64,000 nt of DNA, taken from NCBI GenBank assembly GCA_018257865.1, contig JAEUBA010000108.1:1-64000 (forward strand), written 5' to 3'. A model generated the notes under the pieces. It made no database searches and was not told the origin of the DNA. It worked only from the letters and a program-made list of their open reading frames with translations. Below, one piece after another: positions 47,266-58,279 of this stretch. This DNA is from Stereocaulon alpinum. Its lineage: Eukaryota > Ascomycota > Lecanoromycetes > Lecanorales > Stereocaulaceae. The translations under genes and the position numbers were made by a program. How positions within the stretch are numbered: the first letter of the stretch is position 1; every line of letters begins with the position of its first letter.

Positions 47266-50200
47266 GTTCTAATTTCTCTACCTTTTAAGGGAGAGGCCCG
47301 GAGTTACTATAATATTAGGTTAGACGCGTAGTTATACTACTATAACTATTACTAACGCCGAAGAACCTAATAATATTAATAATAATAATAATCCTACGGA
47401 GAGCTATAGGACTAATAGAGAGTCTTAGCTAAATACCTCTAATTTAGATAATATTAATCTTAAGTAACGCTTATAAAAAGCCTAAGCGACGAATCGCCGC
47501 CTAAAGTAACTACGCGAATTATTAGTATTAGAAGCTGAAAACGATATAATTTAATACCCTAAGTTATAGAGTACTATTAGAATACCTATAGGGATAGTTT
47601 AAGAGGAGGAATAATATCCTACTACCGCTATATTAGTATAATTAGTTAATATTACTAGCTAAAGGATTCCTTTATATCTTATAACGCCTACCTTTAGCGC
47701 GCCTATAAACCTACCTATTAAACTCTAAAGACTCCTAGTACTAAAAAGCTTTCGGCCTAAGAATATATAACCCTATAAGGGAATTAGCGAGGGTAAATAC
47801 CTATATTAGTTTACTAACTTAGAAAAGAAGTTTCTTAAGAGTCTAAAGTACTTTACTACCGAACTATCTAAGATAGTCTACTATATAGACGCCCTAAAAG
47901 ATAACCCGAATTCTTAGTAGAATACCTACCTAAAGGACTATAGATAAGATAATATAATATTCGAATTCTTTAAGTAATTCCTATATAATTTGGTTATAGA
48001 TCCTATTAACCGCTGTCTCCTCGCTTATAAAAGGTTTAAGGAGGTAAAGTAACGTTCTAATTAGAAAGTTACTATATTTAAGGCCTACTTAAAGGAGTTA
48101 GAAGCTAACCTACCGCCTATAGCCCTAAAGCTTAAAGCTAATCTCTTCCTAGCTAAGCTAAGACCGGAGCTAAAGAATAAAATCTTAAGTATAGATAAGG
48201 TATTTAATAATAGGGATAATATTATTACCTAAGCTATTATATAAGAGAATACTATAGGGCGCGAGTATTGTAGAGGCGGCGGCTTAAGTACTTATAGGAA
48301 ATTATCTAACTATAGGGCCTTTAAGTTATAAGGGAGCCGCCTATTAGAATAACAGATTTCTAAGCCTAATAGGCTAGGCCTAAGGGTCGATAGCTTATAG
48401 TTAGCGTAATAAAATCTTATTTAAGGAGTCTAAAGTAGAAGACTAATTTAGATTTAGTAACTAAGCTTATCTACTATTACTATAAGAAGCTAGGCTATAT
48501 AAGCCTAAATTATTCTAATCGTAATAAGCCTACTACTTATACTAGTATTAGTATAGTATTAGTAAAAAACGATTAGCCCCTATAATCGCCTTAAAAGGGG
48601 GGAAGAAACTTAAAAAGTAGAGGCTAGTCCTTCTATCCTAATTAAGGGTTAAATAATACTTAATACTAGCTTATAGTAGGTTACTACTTTATTAAATACT
48701 AGATTATAGCTTAATTTAATCTCTTAGAAGTTTATAGTTTAATAGGACCTACTACCTTCTACTACTAACTTACTACTATTAGAAGCTCTAAGTAGCTTTA
48801 GTATATATATCTATAGTACCTATTAATTTAAGTATATACTTATTAATAGCTAGGGCTGCGGTAAGGAGTATAATATACTTTTCTATACTATTAATCTTAA
48901 GGGTCCTAACGTCGTAATTAGTATACTAGGGTTAAAGTAAATAAAGATTTTACTTAATCCTTTAGCGAAGTAGTAGCGGTTTAAGGTTAATACTAAAAAG
49001 TTTTAGGTTAAGGAGCCTACTATCTTTAGCTATTATCTTAAGAAGGAGCCTAAAGTTTATATAATTATATACGCTGCTATAGCGACTAATTACTTAGATA
49101 AAGGAAGTTTAGAATAGATTCTAAAGGAACTACTAGAGTTCTCTAATATCTTCTTAAATAAGAAAGTAGGAACCTTACCCTTATTAAAGGAAGGTAACTA
49201 CGCTATTAATATTAAGGATAGTAAGGAGCCGCTTTATAGGCCTCTCTATAACTTATCTTAATCTAAGCTAGCGGAGCTACGGCGCTATCTTAATAATATA
49301 CTTATAAAAGGCTAGATATACTATTTAGTTTCTTTAGCTAAAGCACCTATCCTCTTCGTACTAAAGAAGGATAGTAGGCTGCGTCTTTATATTAATTATT
49401 AGGGGTTAAATATAGTAACTATTAAAAATTAATACCTATTACCTTTAATTACTAAGATATTAGACCGCTTATATAAAGCTAAAAAGTTTACTAAGTTAGA
49501 CTTAAAGGATACCTATTATAGGATCTAAATTAAAGAAGGTAATAAGTAGAAAACTACGTTCTATACCCGCTATAGCTACTTTAAATACTTAGTTATACCT
49601 TTTAGGCTCGCTAACGCCCTAGCGACGTTTTAAGCGTATATTAATAAAGCTCTTATAGGGCTTATTAATATTTTATATATTATCTATCTTAATAATATCT
49701 TAATTTATAGTGCGAACCCAGCGAACTACTAGCAGTATATTTAGTAAGTACTAGAATAATTACGTTATTTCTCGCTTTTTACTAACCTAAAGAAGTATTA
49801 GTTTAGTACTAAATAGGTTGAATTTCTTAGATTTATTATATCTACTAATAGTATAGTAATAGATTAGGAACGCGTAGCGATAATTAGGGAATAGCTTAGG
49901 CTAGAGACCTTTTAAGATATATAAGTCTTTTTAGGCTTTATAAATTTCTACTAGTAGTTTATTTATAACTATACCGCTATAGCTACGCCTCTAACCGACT
50001 TACTTAAAGGTAGTAAGGATAGAAAAAAGGTAAGTTAACTTTAGTAGAATAATAGTACCGAAGGTACTTTTTAAAAGCTTTAGGATATCTTTTTTAGTAC
50101 GCCGTTTCTACACTACTTTAACTTAGAAGTAAAGTTATATATAGAAACTAACGTCTCTAACTTTACTATTATAGTAGTACTTATATAATCGGATAATAAT

Positions 50201-52943
50201 AGCTACTAGTACCTAATTACCTTTTAGTCCTAGAAGATAATTCCTGCGGAGTAGAATTATAAGGTTTATAACTAAGAATTACTCGCTATAGTAGCGGTAA
50301 TAAAATAGTAGTAGTACTACTTAAAAGGTAGCCCGTTTACTATTAAGGTTTTTACTAATTATAATAATCTTAAGGGCTTTATAAAGTAGAAGTAGTTAAA
50401 TCCTTAGTAAGCTAAGTAGGCGCTAAAGCTCGCTACTTTTAATTTTAAAATTACTTATTATACTAAAAAAACGAATCCTGCGGATCCGCTATCGCGACGC
50501 CCTAATTATAAAGGAAGTTCCCCGCTAAATACTAAGTTATTACTAATATTATAGAATAAACTCGCGCTTTAGGGTAGAGATAAGGAAGGTAAAGGAATTA
50601 TTATAGTAATATCGCCGGCTTTTTAAATTATAGGCCTCTAAGTTATTATCCCTTAAAAGGATATAAGAGGTATTATAGAATTAGCCTATAAGGATCCTTA
50701 ATATTTAATTAAGACTTTAATTCGAGACTTATAGGCTACTAATAATTAGGCTAAATCCTTTTCTATAAAGGAGGGTTCGCTATTATAGTGCTATCTCCGA
50801 AGTAAGGTATAGACTTTAGACTTAGAAGGCTTATTAAGAAATAATAACTACCTATATATCCTTAGAGATAAAGCCTTAAGGGAAGAACTTATTAGTAAAT
50901 ACTATAATAATCCCCTAGTAGGGTACTTTAGTATTAAGAAGATATATAAGTTACTTACCTATAAATACTTTTAATATAGGAGTTCTAAGTAAGTTAATAA
51001 GTATATTAAGACTTATAATATTTATTAAAGAACTAAGGCTCCCCGCTATTACCCCTATAGCGAACTAAGTTCGCTTTCTATTACTAATAAGCTATAGAAG
51101 GAGCTCTTAATAGACTTTATTATAGGTCTACTCTTAAGTAAATATAAGAATACGGTCTATAATACTATTCTAGTAATTATTAATCGATTTACGAAGATAG
51201 TAAGGTATATACCTACTACTACTATAATTAACGCCGCTAAGCTGGCGGATGTTTTTTATACTAAGGTAGTATACTATTATAGTATACCTAATAGTATTAT
51301 TAGTAATAGAGGTTCGGTATTTACTAGCGCCTTCTAATCAGCTATTTATTTTTACTCTAAGATTAAGCGCCGCCTAAGTACCGCCTTTTATCCTTAGACT
51401 AATAGTTAGACGGAACGTTAGAATTAGGTACTAAAGTACTACTTACGTATCTTTACTAACGATAAGTAAACTACTTAGGCGAAATAGCTGCTAATAGTAG
51501 AATTTATATATATAAATAGTCTTTATTCCTCTATTAGAATAATACTGTTCTACTTAATATATAGATACTATCCTAAACTTCGTTAGAAACTTAAGGATAA
51601 GTCCTTAGAGGGGAGGATACCTACTATAAATAAGAGGATTAGATTACTATAAGTATTAAGAGATAAAGCTATAGAATACCTATAGCGCGCTAGAGAGTCT
51701 TAAGTTAAATAGTATAATAAGAATTATAAGCCTTAAAGCTATAAGGTCGGAGATTTAGTAATACTATTAACTAAGAATCTTAAGTAAAAACGCCTAAGTA
51801 AAAAGTTATCTTATAAATTCGTAGGGCCTTTTAGGATTACTAATAAAGTAGGAGCGTAGGCTTACTACCTTCTACTACTATAAACTTATAGGATCTATAA
51901 TACTTTTTATATCTTATTATTAGAGCTATACTACCTTCGCGACGGTAATAAGACGTTAGTAAACTTTATATAAGCCCCTAAACTTATTAATAATAATAAG
52001 ATATAGGAGATTAAAGAAATTATAGATAAGGTCTAAGATAAGTAAGGTATCTAGTATAAGGTTAAATAAACTAGCTAAGGTAAAGAATATAACTAGTAGT
52101 TACTAGACGAAGAGCTTAAGGATACCTATAACTTAACTTAAGCCTTTAATAAGTAGACGGCTAGTAAGCGTATATAGTCTCTAGTTCTTTAAATACTACT
52201 AATAGTAGCGAGTAAGTAGCGGTAATAATATAAGTTATAATAATTATAAACCTTATAGGTAAATAGTCTTATATTATAAGTATACTCCTCTATAATTCTT
52301 ATACTTACTTACTTATACCTTAGTAGGGTAGAGGTAAGATTATATTAATTACTATCTAAATTACTATCTATTATCAGCGAGACGTCGTACGTAAGTATAA
52401 TTACTTAGTATTAGTAAAGAAAAAGAAAAAAAACCTAACGCTACTTCTATACTAAAGTATAGCTATATAACTTACTCTTTAAGAGCCTTAATATACTCTT
52501 AGAGGCTTTTAATCTCTTCTATATATTCCGTAATAGTTTACTCTAGCTTTATAACGCGCTAATTAGCCGCCGCGAGTTATTACTATAGATTAGCGATAAT
52601 TATAGGGGCTACTCTACTAGTTACTACTATTTAACCTTATACTTTTCGCTACTAAGTTATCCGCTTCCTAATCTTCTTCCTCTTACGCTGCACTTATCGG
52701 GTCTAGCCGTTAGTAAAATAATACTATACTAATTACTATATAGACTAACGAAACGGCTTTAGGATTTAGATATATTAGGAGGCGACGTAGTAGAGCTATT
52801 AGAATAATATACCTTATAATAATAATTAAGTCTATAGTAGCTATCCTTATAATATTAATAGGGAGGAGTATCGCCTTAATTATAATTATTATTCCCCGTG
52901 TAAAAACAGGTCCTATAGGGTAAAGGTATATTAATAATATAGT

Positions 52944-53165
52944 CTATAAGTATTAGTAGCTAGTAATACGCGCCGGTTACGCGATAGCGACGTATAATAT
53001 TAAGTATATATATATATTATATCTATAAGTAATATATTAGCAGCTAATAATATACGCCGGTTACGCGATAGCGACGTATAATATTAAGTATATATATAAG
53101 TTATACCTATAAGTAATATATTAGTAGCTAATAATATACGCTGATTGCGCGATAGTAATATATAA
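52944..53165 (+). repeat. Tandem repeat, ~84-85 bp unit, about 2.6 copies, in the Gypsy 3 3' region
   Basis: The core GCGCCGGTTACGCGATAGCG recurs with changes at about 52971, 53056 and 53140 (third copy CTGATTGCGCGATAG). Each is preceded by TATAAGTA...TTAGTAGCTA and followed by a TA-rich stretch. Confidence 0.85.
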
Positions 53166-53674
53166 TCTTAAGAGAATATTTAGATATTATTATAACGAAA
53201 AGAACTGTTAACTATATTAGTAATATTAATTACGATATAGGTACGCTAATATTAGGGAACGTATAAGTTATATTAGGAGTTATAAAGAGAGAAAAGTTAG
53301 GGGGAAAATTATTATTTATATACTTATAGGTTATTATCGCTGCGACGTCGCTATACGTTAAAGCTATTTAAAATAATAATAACTAATAATATAATAACGT
53401 AGCTATTACCCGCTAATACGGCTAGTAATCGATTATATTTGTTAATAACTACGCGTTACTACTACGCCTACTATATATTCTTTTTATATTATAATAGATT
53501 TAGGCGTTACTATAGTTAGATAATATTCTATATATATAAGGCGCCGCCTTAACGACGTCGCCTTTAGGTTAACTCTTTTCCCTTACGTTTCCTATTAGGT
53601 TTAAAGGGTTTTTAACGAGTAGTCTATTCTATATACTTTAGTACCTAGGGACTAAGGTTTAGAGGGGAGGATAC

Positions 53675-53923
53675 TATTAACCCTTAAGCGTATACGCGTT
53701 ATAGCTACGCTAACGTAATAATATTAATTAGGGTCTAAGGGCTTAGTAATAGTATTACTACCTAGGACTCCCCCGTATTTTAGGGATCTTTAGAAATTAG
53801 TTCTGCTACTACTCTACTACTAAGTGATATAATTATATCTATTACTTAATACCTAAATCTAGTAACTTTACGTCTCTTATACCTTAGTACGCCAGCTTAG
53901 AGCCGGCGTCGCTAGCCTTTATA
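53675..53923 (+). repeat. 3' LTR of Gypsy 3 (249 bp)
   Basis: Begins TATTAACCC and ends CTTTATA, followed by target duplication CCTAC at 53924-53928. Confidence 0.93.
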
Positions 53924-55827
53924 CCTACTAACTACTCGCTATAGACGACTAAGCCTATACGGTTAAACTTAGTAGCGGCCCTATAACCTTTCGAATTATA
54001 TTAGTTAAGCCTTACTTAGTCGAATCAACTAATAAAACGCCTCCTATAACTTAAGTAGACCTACCTACCGAAGAAGCTACTATTATACGTTAGAATCCGT
54101 AGCGATAGCGATACCTACCTGCCCGCTACGCTCACCTTACTAATAAGGAGCTTTTAGATATCGACCTATTAATAAAGCTCCGGTTAGAAGGCGTTATTCG
54201 CTTACTAAATCACCTATTTATCGACTCTTATTAAAAAGAAATCGACGGCCTTATTACTAAGGGAGTCTTTAAGATTATTAGTAAGTAAGATATACCGCTA
54301 TATACCTATATCTTTAGCTGCCGATTCGTCGAAAATATTAAGTAGGATAGTACTATACTATTTAAAAAGTCTAGGCTAGTTATCTAAGCCTATAATAATA
54401 AAGGTAAGAAGGAGGTACTAACGTAGTTACTAATAATTTAACGCGCTAGCTAGCGCCTTATTATTTGCCTTACTATAATTCTACTACGTAACCTCTACGT
54501 ACGCGATATTTCGTAAGCTTATATATAGTTAACTTTAGTACTAAGCCGCCTAGTCTATATAAAGCTACCGTAAGGTACTAACCTAGGAGATAATATACTA
54601 AAAGTAGTCCGCCTACTATATAGTATCCTAGAAGTAGGGATATATTAGTTTAAGACCTACTATAACTACTATACTAGTAAGCTAGGCCTTACCGTCTCCT
54701 TATTTAATCCTTACCTTATATACTCTAAGTAGGTAATTATTAGCCTATAAACTAATAACTCCCTATTTTACGGAATAGCCGAATACTTAGAGCTAGAAGA
54801 GTAAGTACGCCTTAATATAGGCTTCCTAGTAAAGCTAATTAAGAAGCTAGATAAAGAAAAAGACCTCTAATTTAATAGTACTACTATCTCTACTAACGGC
54901 GATATTCTAAAACTCTCGTAGTAACGGTAATATAATAAAATTAATACGATTAACACCGCTACCGCTAGCGATATTAAATCGTAATATATTAAGGAAAGAG
55001 CCTGCGGTGCCTATATAGCCTCTATAAGTTAACTAAAGATAGCTTTTATACTATCTAAGGTAGCCTAAATTACTCAGCTAGTAAAAGAAGACGCTGATTA
55101 GTTAAATAAATAGTTAAATTAATAAAAGGAGAACTACCGTTAAGGTCTGTAATTTGTTAAGCTTACTTTAGAGAAGCTAAAACTACTAGTCTTTATTAAT
55201 ACGGCCTTCGCTAATAACGCTAACCTTAGCTCCTAGATTAGGTATATTATCGTCCTTACTAATAAGTAATAGCTTAATAAATTAACTATTAATATTAGCG
55301 GTAATATTATCTACTAGAGTAGTACTAAATATAAGAGAGTTATAAGGTTAGTACTAGCTTTAGAGTTATATATAATAGTAATAGGGTTTAATATTACTAC
55401 CGCCCTATAATCTACTATTAAGGGTATTACTTAAGCGAAGATCCTACTAATCCTATATACTAACTCCTATTCCCTATACGATTATATTATACAGCTTAGT
55501 ACTACCGCTAAGAAACGCCTAATAATTAATATAATAGGACTACGGCAGTCCTATAAGAGAAGGGAAATTAATAAGGTACGGTAGATTAATAGTAATTATA
55601 ACCTAGTAGATATTATAACTAAGGAGCGCTACTACTAAGCGCTAAAATAATTAGTAGATAGTAATACTATTAAGTTAAAGATAAACGCCTAAGTAGAAAG
55701 GGAGGCTATAGTCTAACTAATTAAACTATAGTATTACTTAGCCTTATAAGCCTATTTCTATACTAGCTAATTACTAGATTTAGCGTTAATTAGTACTATT
55801 TTTTCAACTTTCTAAAACTTTTACTAG

Positions 55828-56036
55828 TATCAGAATAACGTTACTCTGCTCCGTAACTAGCGGCTTAGCGCTAACTCTTAGATAAAACACTATAGCTTAG
55901 CTAGCTAGATTCAATCAATCCCCAGTTTACTAAGCCTAATAGACACCCTGCTAATCAGGTTGTCCGGGGCAGGTAATAGGGGATCAAGTACCTACTAATC
56001 AGTACTACCTAGGCTAGCAGCTAGGTTCTACCGACA
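55828..56036 (+). repeat. 3' LTR of the Copia element (209 bp)
   Basis: Begins TATCAGAATAACG and ends CTACCGACA, followed by target duplication GATAA. It differs from the 5' LTR only by transitions, mostly in CpA/TpG context. Confidence 0.93.
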
Positions 56037-56218
56037 GATAATAAATAACATCTCTTAAGAAATCAAGCGGTGACTCCGGTTTATTATATAGGTACAGAAG
56101 GCTTTGACGAAGCTAAAGTTACTCATGAAATAGGTGCACTGCCGCGATTCTGGAACACCAGTACGCACAATGTTAGACATTAATCGAATCGTCCCATATC
56201 GGCACCTACTGTGGTCTT

Positions 56219-57560
56219 TCAACCAACAGCATTCCAAAAAGGTCCGACCTTAGCCATCGGCGCCGAAAGCATACACAGATCCGACAATATCAGCAAAACT
56301 CCACACCAAGCCTGCAAGCCAGACCAACTATGGCTTCTCGGAATAGTTCCAGCGATCGGAGACCCTACTAGCAGACCCATCGCCGGAGATCCTAGCGCCA
56401 TCCCCAGCCTTGTCCCAACAGTCCCATGACCCGGCGACAGACTCACCATAATTAGGCAAAGCAAGCGGAACGAACGTACCCGAGAAAAACCCATAAAGCA
56501 CACACCAGACAACAATCCCCCCTGTATCCCTAATGCCAATCCAGCTGGACGCCAGAACCGCCGCTACGCACCCAATACCAATCTGTATATTCAGCGGCCC
56601 CGTTTGTCGGCCAAGGAATTTGTTGTCAACCGCCCAAAGACAGATCCAGTGTTAATGATTGCAAGAGGGTAGAACGCGACGTAGTCTGATGTGTGACAGA
56701 CGCTTTGTGTGTAGGTCTCGGCGTAGAAGAAGGGGATATAGATGCCCAAGAAGCCGAAGAAGACGCCACAATTGGCGAAGAGGTAGGGTCGTTCCTTCAA
56801 GGCTGCGAGGTCGAACGGTTTGCGGATGGCATGGGCAGGAAGACGCTGCCGTATGAAGGGGAGGGAGATGGCGGAGGAGAATAGCATGATGAAGGCTAGG
56901 GTGCGTACGGCCCAGGAGAATCCAATGCGTGGTTGGAGTTGGCTGAAAACTACAGGAGAGATTACTGCACCTGAATCATGAATTAGGAGGATGATTCTAG
57001 GCAAAGAGGGAGGGTGGGACGTTTACCGAGACTACTCCTCGTCGACGTAACACCAGTTGCAAATGCCAGCTTCGTAGTGGAATACTACGATACCATGACT
57101 ACACTTGGTAGAAACAACAACCCGCAACTAATCCCTACGGTGACACCCTGAGCTAGCATAGACTCCTAGTACTGGCTGCAAAGACTCGTCGTAATCATCA
57201 TCCCCAGAACGGTAAGCGTCGTACCGCTAAGGAGTATGGCCCACGTGTAACCAGCATTATAGATGGGTCTAGCGATGATGCTGACGCTTATTAGGAGAAA
57301 TCCCTTGATGGAACCTATCCAGGAGATATCTGACTCGAATCTGGTGTGCAAAAGCGAGGATTGGTAGTAGGTCTAGTAGACACCGTACATGTTGACCACA
57401 CCCCTGTAGATTGTTAGAGGGGATCTGCCTACCTGAGACGTGCTCTAAATCTTGGCTTGCCATGTATTCAAGAACATAGCAGATGCTGTTATAAGCTGTG
57501 CCCACGCCTTCAAGCCGCCATTCGGCGGCTCAGCGAGCTCTGGTGGCTTGTTACTATCTT
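56219..57560 (-). pseudogene. MFS monocarboxylate-type transporter, pseudogene
   Basis: Minus-strand fragments in several frames reconstitute the order of a fungal monocarboxylate transporter (MCT/MCH-like MFS). The N-terminal signature PPNGGLKAWAQL lies near 57525-57490. TYYQSSLL then DISWIGSIKGFLL follows near 57375-57290, then TM segments through 57166. The central block 57004-56591 has SWAVRTLAF, PFDLAALKERPY, FLGIYIPFFY and FGRLTTNSLADKRG. The last half continues to about 56219 (GIVVWCVLYGFFSGTF, then SLSPGHGTVGTRLGMA and GLLVGSPIAGTI). Frameshifts are visible near 56592 and 56450. Gln codons in the N-terminal part have become TAG (for example GVY*TYY near 57375). The start codon is not recognisable. 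It lies just right of the Copia LTR and next to the NRPS-like pseudogene on the same strand, so both could be remnants of one metabolite cluster. Confidence 0.85.
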
Positions 57561-58279
57561 TCTCCTAAACAAGTTCGATATCTGCGGTCTCGTGATTTGG
57601 CTGTGACAAATCTCGACGTGCTTTGAGACGATTCTGATGGAATTTCGCGTTGTTTTTTGAGCGGCGACTGCTATGCGAACAGACAGTCTGTTGAGAGGAT
57701 TAGCAATGTAGCCCTCAAACGGGCCCTTGCGACTCTACAGTAACAGAAAGGTTGAACGACGTTGTCTGGGAGCCCCTAACGATAAGATTGCTGTTGCTGT
57801 GACATGAATAAACGACCTTCTCGAAGTAGTGGTAGGCCGTCAGCGTTCAATTGCAGGCTGAACGAATTTGAAAATGTATATTTCAGCGGGGCCGAAATGG
57901 GTCAAAAGATTGCGAGTTAGGCAACGCTAATCACATGATCCGTGACAAAACATAGGTCTGCCAAATTGCGTACCGTGTATAGAAAGATCAATGTCCTTGA
58001 AGATAGATAACATCTCGCTCTACAGGCTATCTACAATTGAACTCCATTACTTAGAATAGATCATCGCTAATTAGAAAGTGGTCCTAACGTCTAGACAAAG
58101 TAGCTATTATACAACATTAGCTTACCATCAGAGTATTAGTCTACACCTGGCGACCATAGAGAGAAGGCTCAAGATGGTTTCGATGGTTTCGAAGTCTTTC
58201 CGTTGACTGATCTCAGCTAATAGGCAGGGCAATGTCATTTGGCTGCGGAAAATCTTTCGCCGTCTCCCTCTGGCCCACA
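57561..58279. other. Intergenic, no gene supported
   Basis: Normal CpA/TpG content. No protein-like frame with recognisable features on either strand. Confidence 0.4.

Larger units (their letters stand above)
47017..53923 (+). mobile_element. Gypsy chromovirus 3, complete with LTRs, nested in Copia
   Basis: Two 249-bp LTRs (47017-47265 and 53675-53923) are flanked by a perfect target duplication CCTAC (47012-47016 and 53924-53928). Plus-strand relics run in order: gag (about 47400-48300), a zinc knuckle at about 48470-48520, reverse transcriptase (RLYINY.GLN at 49381-49410, a RIP-altered YLDD as YLNNILIYS near 49680-49712), RNase H near 50255-50295, integrase at about 51100-51500, and a chromodomain-like C-terminus near 52005-52150. 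A polypurine tract GAGGGGAGGATAC abuts the 3' LTR. About 1.5 kb of non-coding sequence between chromodomain and 3' LTR carries a tandem repeat. The insertion falls at the GPY motif that follows the Copia integrase; the Copia frame continues directly after 53928. Confidence 0.92.
43776..56036 (+). mobile_element. Copia element with LTRs, interrupted by Gypsy 3, RIP-mutated
   Basis: Two 209-bp LTRs (43776-43984 and 55828-56036) have matching ends TGTCGG...CCGACA after allowing for RIP. A perfect 5-bp target duplication GATAA (43771-43775 and 56037-56041) flanks them. Plus-strand relics follow Copia order. A CCHC zinc knuckle is at about 45371-45430, a protease-like INTGATYNF at about 45748-45775, the pre-integrase zinc domain at about 46140-46290 and integrase at about 46300-46980. 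Gypsy 3 interrupts at 47017-53923. The integrase C-terminus then resumes (YTVKLSSGP, LVKPYLVE), followed by reverse transcriptase (GVFKIISK near 54260, L.TNNSLF near 54745) and RNase H (LLVFINTAFANN near 55185, TNSYSLYD near 55460). Integrase before RT makes it Copia, of a type widespread in Pezizomycotina. Confidence 0.92.

Noticed and set aside
52944..53165. CRISPR-like array
   Set aside because: The 84-bp unit repeats as a whole, without a short repeat/unique spacer pattern, inside a retrotransposon of a eukaryote.
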